Part shown: piece by piece, positions 24,361-36,206 of the stretch | Numbering within the stretch: the first letter of the stretch is position 1 | Layout of the letters: every line of letters begins with the position of its first letter | Assembly: GCA_023653785.1 (NCBI GenBank) | Contig: JAMKCH010011775.1 | Location: 1 to 64,000, forward strand | Reading direction: 5' to 3' | Source of the DNA: Ophioderma brevispina | Lineage: Eukaryota > Echinodermata > Ophiuroidea > Amphilepidida > Ophiodermatidae | Length of the DNA stretch: 64,000 bases | The notes under the pieces: model-generated | Database searches by the model: none | What the model saw: only the letters and a program-made list of their open reading frames with translations | What the model was told of the DNA's origin: nothing | Translations under genes and position numbers: made by a program

Positions 24361-24720
24361 ACACTGTTAAATTTCCTGTGAATTAAGAAAACAGATTTCC
24401 GTAAATTTACGGACACAAAATCTGTTTTAGAAACAACAATAAAAATAAAAAACAAAAAAATAAAAATGTTAATTTACGTAACTTTACGAAAATTTTCTGG
24501 CAGCAAAATTTCCAGACTTTTTTTTTCGTTCCGTAATTTTAAATTACGGAAAATTCTGTTAAATACACATTTTTTTCCATAATATGAGACAAATTTCTGT
24601 AAAATTAAATTACTGTCAAAGTCCGTTAATTGCAGAAATCTATGTTAAAGTTACCTAAAAGTCTGGAAATTCTGATGCCAGAAATATCCGTAAATTAACG
24701 GTTAAATTTTTTAACAGTGT
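24361..24720. mobile_element. 360-base MITE with CACTGTTAAA ends
   Basis: It starts ACACTGTTAAATTT and ends AAATTTTTTAACAGTGT, the inverse. The interior is extremely AT-rich and carries repeated TTACGGAA/TTAACGG-type inverted motifs, such as GTAAATTTACGG near 24400 and AATTTTAAATTACGG near 24540. The form matches CACTG-ended MITEs known from many animals. It has no coding capacity, and I see no clear target duplication beyond TA. Confidence 0.65.
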
Positions 24721-24729
24721 ACGGAGTAA

Positions 24730-26095
24730 GTACTTTTTCAGCTGCATAAACTTTCTGGTTGTCTCTTTTTTCTGGTTATGTAGTTATATGTACTTGTAGT
24801 TGATGTTGATATTTTAATTGTGTGAGGCCATTGATTTCAGCATGGCATTATTTGCATTTTGTTGGAAAGAATGTTGTTCCGTAGAGAAGCTTAATTTACA
24901 CACCTTACTCGTTTTGTTGCAGCCAGATTTATTTGTAAATTGCAATTGTAAAAATAGCGATTGGTGCCGGGAAGAACCAATTTTACGACCATATTTCACC
25001 TGCATCTTCACAATTAAACGAAATTCGCCATGTTGTATATAGTCATGTTGTACAAGATACCAGGTGTTATATGATTATAAATCTTACTATGATGGCGTGA
25101 GTGTTGGGATGGAGGTTGACAATCAGATGGAGCAAAAACATATGAAACTTAATATGCAAATACTCTATTAAAACGGAGTTTTAGTTTTGGTTTACCCAAA
25201 CAATATTATTTTCATATTTTATGGATTTTTTTTTTGAAAAGTGGATTAATATTATCATTTTTCTATTAACTCGACAAGAAATGGACCTATCGTCGTGGGC
25301 GAGAAAAACCTCATATTTATGTAATCAGATGTCAATGCAAAACCACATATGGGCACAGTGCTAAAACCTCATAATGTGATTTTGGCACACGGGTTCTAGT
25401 TTGAAATTTCAAGCCAATAGGATGGTAAATCATATGAGGACGTTTATTTAAGAATCTGGAGTAAATATAACTATCTAAATATAATAAAGGAAACCTTTCT
25501 TGTGCAAGTTTTGGTGTCTTCCGAAAATTTTACATTATGAGGTTTTGTCATGTTACCGTTTCTACTACTGTGATTTTGCTCTTAAAGGGTCAATGCATTA
25601 TGAGGTTTCCCGCCCAGCGGACGATATGTGCAACACATTGTAATGGCCGCCGAAATGTGAAGAATAGCCCATATATACAAGTGCCAGGCTCTAATTTCCA
25701 AGTATTAAATGATGGACATAAATCGGAACAAACACATTTATCGAAATATTTGACCTACAGAAATACAAAAACACTTAATACTTTTTACAAATCGCATAGT
25801 GGTCATGATATAAATATCAAGCGTTAATCAATCAACATTTTAATACTATTTCCCCCATTACAATGGGCAATTGAACAACATTACATTCAAGTATGAAAAT
25901 TAAATGGCATATTAACCCTGGTCTTAAGGCTGAGTTGATGACCATGCACCCCCTAGTGAACTTTGCTTCACAGGTGCGTAAATGCCAAAAGCGTTCGTAA
26001 CAAAACTGCAGGTCATAGGTAATCATTCTCTTATCCTTTCTGGTCATTTTAGCGGGGGTATGGTATGCCGTCAAAGTCGAGGGTAGGGGGGGGGC
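24730..26095. other. AT-rich intergenic DNA
   Basis: No gene recognised; the short frames at 25537-26074 have no known relatives. A G run near 26085-26094 borders the LINE tail. Confidence 0.4.
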
Positions 26096-26100
26096 GGTTC

Positions 26101-29100
26101 AAATCAATCAATCAATCATTTATTTATTTGTCCATCACCTAACTATTACATACAAGAAATTGGGGACAATATTATAGAATCAAATAAAATATAGAATTTA
26201 AAAAAAAAAATGCTATACAACACGAAATATCTGTACATAATAATTGGACTGGACGAGACATCTGCAAAACACTCAGAGCGTTACGCAAGCCCTCGGTTAA
26301 CAAACAAAGATAAACATTACTAGTACAAAATTTATGTGACCGAATATAAACATGGACCTACATACCAAATAATTAACAATTATCATGACCAATGAAGAAT
26401 GGAAAAGGAGCCATGAAGAGCAAGACTGGTACATTATATAGAGAAATTCGATTTAAATATTTGGGGGGGGGGGGGGCTTATTAACAGTAGGTGTATGTAA
26501 TCTATCATAGGTAGGGTCGACACTTAATCATATATGACCAAAGGATAACGCAAGTAAACAAACAAACCCATAAAACACATCATGGTGACAAGGGACACAA
26601 CAAAGACCAATACAAAAACGGGAACAGGGAAAGAGGGGAGGGTGACAGCAGTGACTAAGAGAGAATGGGAACCCCCCGCGGAGAAATGCACGTAATAAAG
26701 TACGAGCCAAGGGGAAAAAATCATACGCCTGTTAAGAGTTGATGAGAAATTGTTTGAAAATGTTTTTAAAGGATGAGAGTGAATGACAATTTTTGATGGA
26801 GACATTTATACTGTTCCAGAGTAGTGCCCTTGGGTTTTTATAGTATTCTCATCTAACTTAGTGTTTGTTAAGGATTAATGTGAAAATCCGAAGAGTGGCG
26901 AGTTTCGTATGTATGGATCTTGTCGTTCTTTTAAAAAAGTTGGATCAATAGCCTTGAGGTAGTATAATTGCGATGGTAATTGTACATAAAATACCCATTT
27001 CGGAAAAGTAATATCGAAAGTTTGGATGTCTGATTGAAATAATGGGTCTGTGGGAGCCAGCATAATGATTTGGTACAGGGTGCGAATGCTCTTTTTGTAA
27101 CATGAAGTAGAATGACGAATGGGAATTGTTTTTTGTCTGCCTCACACCATTGTCCAGTAAACTTAGATAGGGGAGAAATAAAGTTGTTGTACTAGGGGTA
27201 AAAGGGAAGTAAGGGGAAGATAAGGACGGACTTTGCGGATTAACCAATATATTTAAAACAATTTAGAGATTTGGGCTGTGTGAGAATGCCAAGAAATGTT
27301 GTTGTCAATAATTGTCACACAACCAAGACATATTAGTGGTGTTTCCCTTCATTATAGAATTATTGTCAATTTTTGTATTTTTTAGATTATATCTGGTCTG
27401 TTCTGTGTTTATTTTTGAAGATCATCAAATTTGTTTTAGGCAATGTTTAGGGACAGTTTGTTTGTTTGAACCATTGGGAGAACATAAGTAGTTTCATTAT
27501 TGACCATGGTTTTTCGATGTTCACTTGTCTTCGGTGAGAAGAGAATATTAGTGTCATCCCGCCATATATAATGAGGGGAGGCTGTAGCAAGAGGAAGTCA
27601 TTATGTAAAGCCAGAAGAGAAGAGGAGGACCCAATATGGAAGCCTGCGGTACCCCACGATGATATTTGAGGACAGAGACAGGTTTTGCCATTTTCAACAA
27701 TTAACTATTGTTTTCTTTCAGATAGGTAGATTGACTCCCGTCGATTAGCAGACCCCTTAATGCATAAAGGCCTAATTTGGTTGACAAGGATGTATGGCTA
27801 AGTGTCGAAAGCTTGCGTAATCAGAAAGATTCCAACTAGTAAAGCTTGTTACAAATCTCTGAAAACTTGGTGTAGAAATCGTTTAATGGCGCTTTACCGG
27901 TGGTATCCTTTTGGGGTCGGAATCCAATTGGTTAGGACAAAGAATCTTATGCTTTGAAATAAAATCACAAATTCTGTTAAATAATCCTTTCCAAGACCTT
28001 AGAAATAGGTAGGTAAGTATAGAAATGCCTATAAATGGTTAAACAAATGAGAATCGCCAGCGTTGAAAATGGAATGCCCTTAGCAATTTTTGAGCTTTGC
28101 AGGAACAACCACCATTATAAGAAACGGGTGAAAACAGTGGACAAATTGAATTTATTTCATGGAGTACAGTCTTAATGATATTAGATCCGATTCCTCGTGG
28201 CCGGTGGTTGAGCTTGTTTTCAAATTCATTACAAGTTTATCAATCTCTCCTTATGAATTCTGCGAGAGGAATATACTACTGGTAATGTTTATTGACTTGA
28301 GGGAGGGTAAATTTTGGGATCAGTGGGGTATTTTTTCAAGCAAGAGAAGATCCAATATTCGTAAAAAGAAAGTTATTGAAGTGGGAGGCAATAGCTCACA
28401 GCAGAGTCCGTTACCTTCAGTCTTTCCATCTTTCATCGAGAAAAAAATCAGGGATTTTGTGCTGTTTATAATTTCTCCCAAGGAGGTTGTTGAGGGTGCC
28501 CCCACATTTTTTTCAAATATTGTGGTTTATGAGATTCTATTTCAGAGGAGATGTATGACTTTTTTGGAAAGTCGAAGCAATTGGTTAAGATGAATTCTAT
28601 ATTTAACCTAAGACGACTTCTTTATCTTCTGTTGGTTGTTTACAAGTGTTTCTATATAATTTATCTTTGAGTAGTTTGTATTGATTTGATAAGACCTTTT
28701 TGCTCCATGGCTTAATAGAATGTATCGTTTCGATAATCTAGTCTTAGTAATGGGGCAATGTATGTTCAATTAGATCGTGATTTATCAATAAATTTATTGT
28801 AATCGGATTCAGGGTCGTCATCTTGCTGTACAAAAGCCAGTTAACGAAAATGGAGATGCATTTTTCAGACCCTTTAAATTTTCTGGCTTAAATTGTCCTG
28901 CGTTTCAAACAATGAATTGAGGATCAGATTTTGTTTAGAATGGGAGGTATTGATGAGGTTAACGAAAATATTGGGAAGTGAATCAGATATTCGGTGATAT
29001 GACACCTGATTTGATCGTCTGTAGATGTCCGTTGGTAAAGATGGTTTGTCCAGCAGCATTTTTTCGTGTACGGCCTTCATACATGGAAAAAAAATTGTTT

Positions 29101-29900
29101 GAGTAAATCAGATTGATAAATTATTGACTTTACCTACTATCACATTTCAAGCGGTCGAGATTGAAGCCGCCCCGTGATAAACATCTTTTTTCTCTTTTTG
29201 TTATCGATATAAAGTTTTTCCATTGCGAACAAACATCATCAAAATGCATATCAGGCTTGTAAATAATACCTACAATGGTTTTGTACGGGTGAGTTATTTC
29301 TATAAAAATCGAGTCACAATCGCGCAATCGAAAATTGAGATCATTTCATAAAAGGACAATGAATATCTGAATTAATAAATAATGAAGTACCCCTTCCTCC
29401 GCCTTTCCTGTCCATATCGTGACGCAATTTTCCGCGTTATAAACAGGAAGGTCGACAAGATTGGAATCGGAACTGGTCTTCAACCAAGACCTCAGTAAAG
29501 CCATAAATATCAAACGATGATTTAAGCGGTATAAAAATAATCGTTTTTTGAATTACCATTCTTATTTAGACTCCGGCTATTGTGGATGTATTAAGGACAA
29601 ACCGGATTTGTCGAAAGTGGTCGAATTAAACTAGCTTGTTCAAATAAGAACAATCCTAGGACAAGTTATGGTCGATATTACACGCGGTATCACTGGCCGA
29701 GGAGTGGGAATTTAAAGTGATGTCAAAACGGTGAGGTGTAAACGAAGATCAGAGACATTTGACTAGTCAAGACATACATACAGACGAAACAAAGTCAATC
29801 ACAACAAAACATTGAATTAATTGTTTAAAACACTATATACCAGTGATTGCTGAAGTGGGGATTAACAAAACAGCAGCCTATTGGCCGGGCCTATGGATAT
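26101..29900 (-). pseudogene. Near-complete non-LTR retrotransposon (LINE), endonuclease plus RT
   Basis: Read on the minus strand it has the order expected of a CR1/L2-like ORF2. An apurinic-type endonuclease lies at about 29640-29130, with SIFIEITHPYKT and GIIYKPDMHF followed by a decayed GDFNLDLLKCDS block. The RT core lies at about 28600-27400: the fingers region, SKVLER-like text near 28000, and GVPQ-S-LGP and the YADD-equivalent WRDDT near 27570-27640 in shifted frames. A C-terminal region follows to about 26550 (LAPTDPLF, TRSIHTKLATLRIF, YMSPSKIVIHSHPLKTFS). The 3' end is an (ATTG)n tail at 26101-26119. Several frameshifts and stops make it inactive. The plus-strand frame at 28159-28593 is a shadow. 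Confidence 0.8.
26461..26477 (+). repeat. G homopolymer in the LINE 3' region
   Basis: About sixteen consecutive G within the untranslated part of the minus-strand LINE. Confidence 0.85.
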
Positions 29901-30660
29901 ACGAAAAAGGCCTATATAGAGTGAAATTACTAATACAATTGTGATACATGATATTGGTATTGAGTAGGAAAATAATTGAATTTAAGAACGATATTATGTA
30001 ATAAAATATAATACATGGGATAATGTAGAGAACATATTTAAGAACATGTGTTGTGTATTATATAGATGGTGTAACTCGACCATCTTTGCTGTACATATTG
30101 TTAGCACAAGGTGACAGCCCGACCGCCGACGCACAACGAATTCGGCGGCCGCCACTCAAGGGAGGATGCATCTAAACCAAAAATGCCGGATTCCGAGTGC
30201 GGCTTAGCGCACAAGGTTCCACCGATGGAACATTGTACTGACAATAACAATAGATAAAGAAATATAAATATTATATCATAAAGAAATATAAATATTATAT
30301 CATAAATTTTTTTGCAATTTTGACATTAATAATTATTAGATTGATACTATAATACCATATCATAGATATATAGTATAATACATGCACAAATTATTAATAA
30401 ATTCAATTATGAAAAATAAACAATGGTCCCAGTATGAGTACAAACATACCCTTATTGAACAATATTCCCACGTAAGCATGTGGAGAAATCCAAAGGTAAC
30501 ACAGAAACCTCACAGACTAAAGTATGTGGTCAAAAAAAATAATACCAAATATTTATTTCATTGTTATTATATAAATATGATAATAGTAAATGTGACATGT
30601 GCCTGTAATACAAAAAATTAAGCATAAGGGAAATATGGGGGGGTTGGGCCCCTTGTAAAC
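29900..30660. other. AT-rich DNA upstream of the LINE
   Basis: It could hold the LINE's 5' region or ORF1, but no domain is visible. A 22-base unit (AAGAAATATAAATATTATATC) is duplicated at 30258-30301. A CG-rich patch lies at 30115-30215. Confidence 0.4.
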
Positions 30661-30689
30661 AACGAGATTGTAACAAGGTATTAAGAAAC

Positions 30690-31600
30690 CGTCAGCCCCA
30701 AGAAGGTTTTGGGTTAGACGAACGAGATACCAATCGCTGAATACGGGAAAATTCAGAGAAAAATATAACTTTTGAAAATTGAAAGTCTGGCGGAGACCCG
30801 TTGTTGCGTGTAGTCCCAGGGAGGGGTACAAGTTACTATGGGGGTCAATATTTGAACTTCTCTAAATCTAATGAGATGTAGCTCAAAGCTTCCTTAGGTT
30901 ACCAGGATTAAAAAGTCATTGGGTCACCTTTGGTGGTGCTTCGCTTTCCAAGATATTGGGAAATAGGCTAAAGGTCATTTGTTTATTTCACGGAAAGGTC
31001 AACAATTCTAATACAAAATCTTCTTTGTAACCACTATTAAAAACAATATTTTAATGATACTGATTCAAAATATGCTTTTTCTTTTGCATAGGTTTGGTTC
31101 CCTTTCATAGAAGGGGTATATGTCCCCGTCCCCATAGAGTTCTACAGGGAATTTTTTACCCCTTCCATTATAACCACAAGGCAGATGCCGAAAGTGCAAA
31201 AAGCATTTCATCTTTGGGATTCACGTAATCCATTAACATTTAATAAATATATTTTTTACAAACAAATCTGGGTATCAGCAACGGGTGACCTTCTTGAATA
31301 AACAATGACCTTTAGCCTATTTTCCCAAATATCTTTGAAAATAATCACCACCCGCTTGTGCCCAATTGACTTTTTTACTCCTGCTTACCTAAGGAAGATT
31401 TGAGCTATATTATATAGATTTAGAGCTCAGTTGCAACACATTTGACCCCCATCGTAACTTTACCCCTCTCCTAGGGCTACACGCAACAACTGGTCTCCGG
31501 TAGACTTGCATATTTGCCAAGTTATATTTTCTCTGAATTTTCCCGTGTTCGAGATTGGTATCTCGTCGTCTACCAAAACCTTCTGGGCTGATGCTCGATA
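30690..31600. mobile_element. Foldback element with about 315-base arms
   Basis: The left arm at 30690-31010 is matched by the reverse complement of 31285-31600. Shared blocks include GGGAAAATTCAGAGAAAA, TTGTTGCGTGTAG and AATAGGCTAAAGGTCAT. The loop is about 275 bases. It appears to have inserted into the tandem unit described at 31610-32840: the unit's text GTAACAAGGT stops at 30680 and its continuation starts near 31618. Confidence 0.65.
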
Positions 31601-31609
31601 TGGCAGTCC

Positions 31610-32840
31610 ATTTGAGGGATGTTTACAAAAGTTCAACCACCATTTCCACTTACCACAACGCTACCGGTGAATAAGTGCATTTTATTGTAACCAACAGGTA
31701 CATGGTAATATAAGCACGTCATAAAATTTGTAGAACATATATATATATAGGTCCATACGCAATATCGCAATTGTAACAGAGTCAATTCATGATCTACTGC
31801 ATGCACCATTTTAATCTGGTATACATTACTCCCACGTAGCCAAGTGGGGTAAGTTTCCATATTGTAAGACATGCTACTAATGTATTTGGTGACTAATACA
31901 AAATTTTATTACAACAGTGGCATTATATTAATGATGGAATTAATGTATATACATGTACTACTATAATTTTTAAACATATAGGGAATATGGGGAGGGGGAG
32001 TGGCCCCGTGTAAACAAAAGAGGAATCGTAACAAGGTGCAACAACCATATGAGAGATGTTACCAGGGCGCGTAACCAACCTGAGCCTCCGATGGGCAAGA
32101 CTCAAAGTTTCCCCATTTTTTTCAACGGCTCGCTTCCTCGCCGGGTAATCCCATATTTTCCCCTTCTCCCCTTCTTCTCGTCCCCATTTTTTTTAGCTTC
32201 TCCGTCCCCATTTGTTGTCCGGGGGGGCAGCTGCCCCCCTGCCCCCCCGCTGTTACGCCACTGATGTTTACAAAGGTCATCACCATTTCCCCACATTACC
32301 CACACGCTACGGTGGTAAGTGCATTTAATTGTACCACAGGCAACATGTAATAGAACAATCACATGTTTTTAGACAAATATAATAGGTACACAACCAATAT
32401 CGAAATATATAAGAAATCAAGCAGGAATACAGACTGGCATCTTTTAACTGGTATTGCAGTACTAACCCTCTTAGCAAGTGGGTATGTGTCCCATATGGGT
32501 ACGACATGCTAATGTATATGTGTGACAGAATACCAAATTATATTACAACATCAGTGGCATTAACTAATGAATGGGAATTATGACATGTAATCGGTGAATA
32601 CCTCTGAATTTAAACATATGAGGTAATATGGGAGGGGATTGGCCCCTGTAAACACAAGATGTAATCGTAACAAGGTCTACCACCATTATGAGGATGTTAC
32701 AAAGGGTCAATCACCATTTCCACATTACCACAACACTACGGTGGCAAGTGCATTTATTGTAGCATCAGGGAACATAATATCAACAGACATAAATATTTTA
32801 TGAGCATAATATAAAACTGTAAAAATAATACATAATCTGA
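31610..32840 (+). repeat. Tandem units of about 450 bases, interrupted
   Basis: The block CACCATTTCCACATTACC...GTGCATTTATTGTA opens three units, near 31630, 32275 and 32705. The block ATATGGGAGGGG...TTGGCCCCTGTAAAC closes units near 30650, 31995 and 32650. Units 1 and 2 are nearly full length; unit 3 is truncated. This is a small satellite-like array or a multimeric insertion. Confidence 0.6.
32057..32262. mobile_element. Short CAGTGGCGTAAC-ended insertion within the array
   Basis: Between two array units the sequence begins CCAGGGCGCGTAAC and ends GTTACGCCACTG. Near the right end is a GGGGGGGCAGCTGCCCCCC palindrome. This resembles hAT-like MITEs whose ends read CAGTGGCGTAAC. Both sides match a flanking ATGTT(T)AC of the array. 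Confidence 0.5.
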
Positions 32841-33047
32841 TATGAGGCAATACGTGTTATCACCCCTGGAGTGCAAGATGCTAAGTTATTGGCTAATCCA
32901 GTGGCAAGTGTTTGATATGCATATAAATGCCTAAGATCATGGTAGACTTGACATAAATCCATATGCAGGGAGCATCCAAATGTAAATTAATGAAGATCAT
33001 GACAAAAACAATCAATAACATGGGCTATACTCCATTTACCGCCCTCT

Positions 33048-33744
33048 AGTCAGTGACGTCAACGCGTTCAGGCAGTTAGTTTGCGTATGGTTTGCGTGTA
33101 TGTTTTCGCGCCGCCTTTATACACTCAACTCAACATAAAAAGTGGTAACCATGAGAGTTCTTCATTTTTTCGAAACCCCCCTTTTCAATGATTTTTCATT
33201 GATTTTACCCCCTTTTTTGGCAAAATCGATGACAAAATCAAGGTTAAAAATACCCCCTATTTCAAGGTTTTCAATGACAAGATTTTCAGACACCCCTTTT
33301 CAATGACTCTTATAATTTAAGATATTAAGAACAAAACATACAAGTATCAACATTACTTTGTGTCTGCTGTACTCCCAGATGATCCTGTGTCTTTAATTGG
33401 GATTAATTGCAATACCTGTATACTGAATTTAAATGAAAATGCAACAAAGATAAACAAATGTTCCTGTAAAAGTATTGTAGTCGACCATGACCAATTCTGT
33501 GAAATGCCCCTTTTTTTAAATTTTGCGGAGACAGATGCTCAGAAACCCCCTTTTTTGTGATTTCGCGGTCCGCGATGACAGTAAAAAATATACCCCTTTT
33601 CCGCGAAATTTATAACTCTCATGGTTACCACTTTTTATGTTGAGTTGAGGGACCGGGCACGCGCGTGCGTATGTCAGCGCTTTGAATCAACGCTCGCGAT
33701 TTAATGCTGCGCCTATTTCATTACACACTCTGACGTCACTGACT
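33048..33744. mobile_element. Outer MITE with CRE-like TGACGTCA ends
   Basis: AGTCAGTGACGTCA (33048-33061) and its perfect reverse complement (33731-33744) bound the stretch. Without the inner element about 170 bases remain, rich in CG and GCG-type motifs. TGACGTCA is also the classic CREB/ATF site, but here it is more simply part of the TIR. Confidence 0.55.
33124..33649. mobile_element. Inner MITE with perfect 36-base TIRs
   Basis: The 36 bases at 33124-33159 are exactly reverse-complemented at 33614-33649. The arms start CTCAACTCAACATAAAAAG. The interior repeats CCCCCTTTTCAATGA-like and CCCTTTT cores and has one open frame (33360-33560) with no relatives. It lies inside the outer TGACGTCA element. 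Identical arms suggest a younger insertion than its neighbours. No clear target duplication is seen. Confidence 0.75.
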
Positions 33745-33894
33745 CGAGGAAGATAAACGCACTAGTATTAGGTAAACCAGCATATTGTCCTCTGTGAAGT
33801 GCTAAATCACTGAGGTGTGATAATTAACGAGGACTCTGTGGCTAAGTGAAATACAGTGCGAAGTGTGTATTCATTCAATTCATGAGCTTAGCTA

Positions 33895-35240
33895 TTGTTA
33901 TCCACCAAAGAGGAAAATTCCAGGTGCTCCAGGTGCTCCAAAACACATATCCAAAATGTTCCAATCCTGTGCATAATACCTGCACAACACAAAACCATAG
34001 ATGAAATCTGTGCCACTGTTCCCTACAAGAGCTGTTTACTTCACACAAGTGGCATTGGAAGAGCATCATGGATACAGCAAAATTTACACCACAGCAAAGT
34101 GCATTCACGTGGTGTCATTTACAAAAATGTTGAGTTGAGAAGTATCGCAGAACTGAAACAAGTCGAATCTGAACAAGGAACGTTGTGGTCTTTCCCGAAC
34201 TGAAAGGCCTGCTTCCAATATCCAGGCAGTCAGTGACCACATGCAAACAGAGCAGTCAAGAGGTCGAAGAGCTATCTGTCGTCGAAATGGATTGAGGTTT
34301 CCGTCTGCCACTTTTAACAGGATAACACGTTTTGACCTATAATTCCACCCCTATAAGATGATACGACATAATTGAAGTCCCAGGATTGTCAACGTCGATT
34401 TGATTTCTGCCAGTGGCTCTGAAACCGTCCTCCGCGTTCACTGGAATACCTTATCATTATAGATGTGAAGCTGATGTACGAGAATATGCAGACTATGCAC
34501 CAAGAGGGCAGCCTCCTGTTGGATTTCACCATCAACGAAATGACAGGATGAAACTGATTGTTTGGGTTGGTCTTATTGGCACAGGAAAAATCAATGGACC
34601 ATTCAATGGAGATCAATACCTCCAGATGATTAATGATGACATTGTTTAAAGAGACATGAGGAGATTTCCAGAAAAAAGCGCCCCAATTGTTCTCGAACCT
34701 AGGTTTTTTTACATATTTGGAATGCTTCCCAATGTATTAGATCACACCTGAAGTGAATAAGCCGAATACGTCGTCTTCATGTAATAAGATGATGATTTAG
34801 TAGTTTCTGTCGTGCACGACAGAAAGTCAAAGCATGGTTTTCTATGGGGAACGATTACGATAGCAGGCAAGTTCAAAACAAGGTTTGCGGTTTTCTGTTG
34901 CACCTGTTTGTCCAATAAACCTTGTAAACGTTCTCGGTAGATGGTCTACAACCGATCCAGTGAAATTTGAGAGAAATCCATATCCTAAAAAAATCTCCTC
35001 CTGTCACTTTAAGTCACTGGAGAGAACCTCCCGTTTTCGCATGCAGACGAATGGACACTTTCAGCATGTTTGGTGGGCATAGGATGGTGCCCACCCCTCG
35101 ACACGGGAAGAAAGAAATCTTTGCAGAACTGTTCAGCAACCGTGTCATTGCATTGAACCACCGGGTAGAATGGCCTCCAAGGTTTCTTGATATTACGCCT
35201 TTTGAATTGGTTTTCTTTTCCACTCTGCAATAAACTTGCC
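33895..35240 (+). pseudogene. Tc1/mariner-superfamily transposase relic
   Basis: This is a DDE-type cut-and-paste transposase, decayed over several frames. In order: a FHPYKMIRHN block (34348-34377), APRGQPPV (34498-34521), HQRNDRMKLIVWVGLIG (34531-34581), GDQYLQMINDD (34609-34641), then WWA-DGA (35075-35092). The C-terminal signature NRVIALNHRVEWPPR...DITP follows at about 35137-35205. An extra 359-base MITE separates the NDD and WWA blocks. The first catalytic Asp region and the N-terminal helix-turn-helix are not clear, and no TIRs were found. It is inactive. Confidence 0.7.
34650..35008. mobile_element. TTAA-flanked MITE, copy 2 (inside the transposase)
   Basis: It is bounded by TTAA at 34646-34649 and 35009-35012, with inverted ends AGAGACATGAGGAGAT and AGTGACAGGAGGAGAT. 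It is colinear with copy 1 at 7676-8018. It interrupts the transposase between the NDD and WWA blocks, so it is younger than that relic. Confidence 0.75.
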
Positions 35241-35654
35241 TTCATTTGCAGCAAAATACAAATACAGATATTAAGAAGTCATTGTATATTAGGTATTTAC
35301 ACTTAAAATGTACACAAAATGCAAAATTACATTATAATGAAATATCACTTTGTACAACTTCTGGGACAGCAACTGCCAAATGGAAAATTGGTGCCTATCC
35401 CCTCTTATCCACAAAATATGTGTACAAATTGAGGCAATCACCTCACACTCCATGAATGCCGCAGAAGAACATAATGTACATACCAAGAACAGCCTCCCCA
35501 GGAAGTACCAGACAACCTGAACGAGAGGCAGCCAAGAGAACCCCCTGTAAAAAAACGGGCAAGCGGTCAAGGGTCAAATGGAAATCCAAGGATCCCCCTC
35601 CCCAAAAAACACATACAAGTATTAAAAAGTGGAGCTGACAAAGAGATCAAATAC

Positions 35655-36118
35655 CCTTACATTATTATTATTATGAGATGGGGATTTTGAGAAGGGCAGA
35701 GAGAGCAATGGTGAGAGCAATGTGTGGTGTGAAATTGATGGATAGGAAGAAGACTGAGGATTTGATGCAGATGTTGGATTGGAAGAGGCGGCTGACCGAC
35801 TGGCGAAGGCGAATGGTGTAAGATGGTATGGGCACGTGCTGAGGAAGGATGAGGAGCATGTTTTAAAAAGGGCTTTGAGTTTGAGGTGGGTGGTTTGAGG
35901 AAGAGGGGCCGATCAAAGAGGACATGGAGGAAGCAAGTGGAGGAGGAGAGTAGGAGGGTTGGGTTGAGGATGGGAGATGCGTTGAATCGGGCGAAGTGGA
36001 AGGAGGGAGTAAGGGCGATTGCTACGAATGTGAGGTGAATCCGGCCACCCCAGGTTTGTGGGGACAAACCGGATTTAAAACTTTGGTTTTACTACTACTA
36101 CTACTACTACTACTACTA
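35655..36118 (+). pseudogene. RTE-like LINE 3' end with (ACT)n tail
   Basis: Frames slip but give the C-terminal text of RTE-like retrotransposons: MCGVKLMDRKKTEDLMQ (35716-35766), WYGHVLR (about 35825-35846), RGRPKRTWRKQVEEESRR (about 35906-35960) and DALNRAKWKEGVRAIATN (about 35970-36025). The coding part ends at a TGA near 36035. A short tail and about nine ACT units (36091-36118) complete the 3' end. It is 5'-truncated, as is usual for LINE copies. Confidence 0.75.
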
Positions 36119-36206
36119 TGGGAGGTTACCATCCACTAATTTGCATCCGACCCCTAGGCCCCTGACCGCCTGCATGGAATTCTCTTATTTTTATATGCTA
36201 AAATAT

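Noticed and set aside
28159..28593. 144-codon plus-strand open frame, the third longest in the window
   Set aside because: It is antisense to the minus-strand LINE reverse transcriptase, which explains the open frame.
33048..33061. TGACGTCA as a CREB/ATF enhancer site
   Set aside because: The motif is part of a 14-base inverted end present at both borders of a MITE, a simpler explanation.
35657..36067. 136-codon minus-strand open frame
   Set aside because: It is the shadow of the plus-strand RTE-like LINE C-terminal region, whose own text is recognisable.
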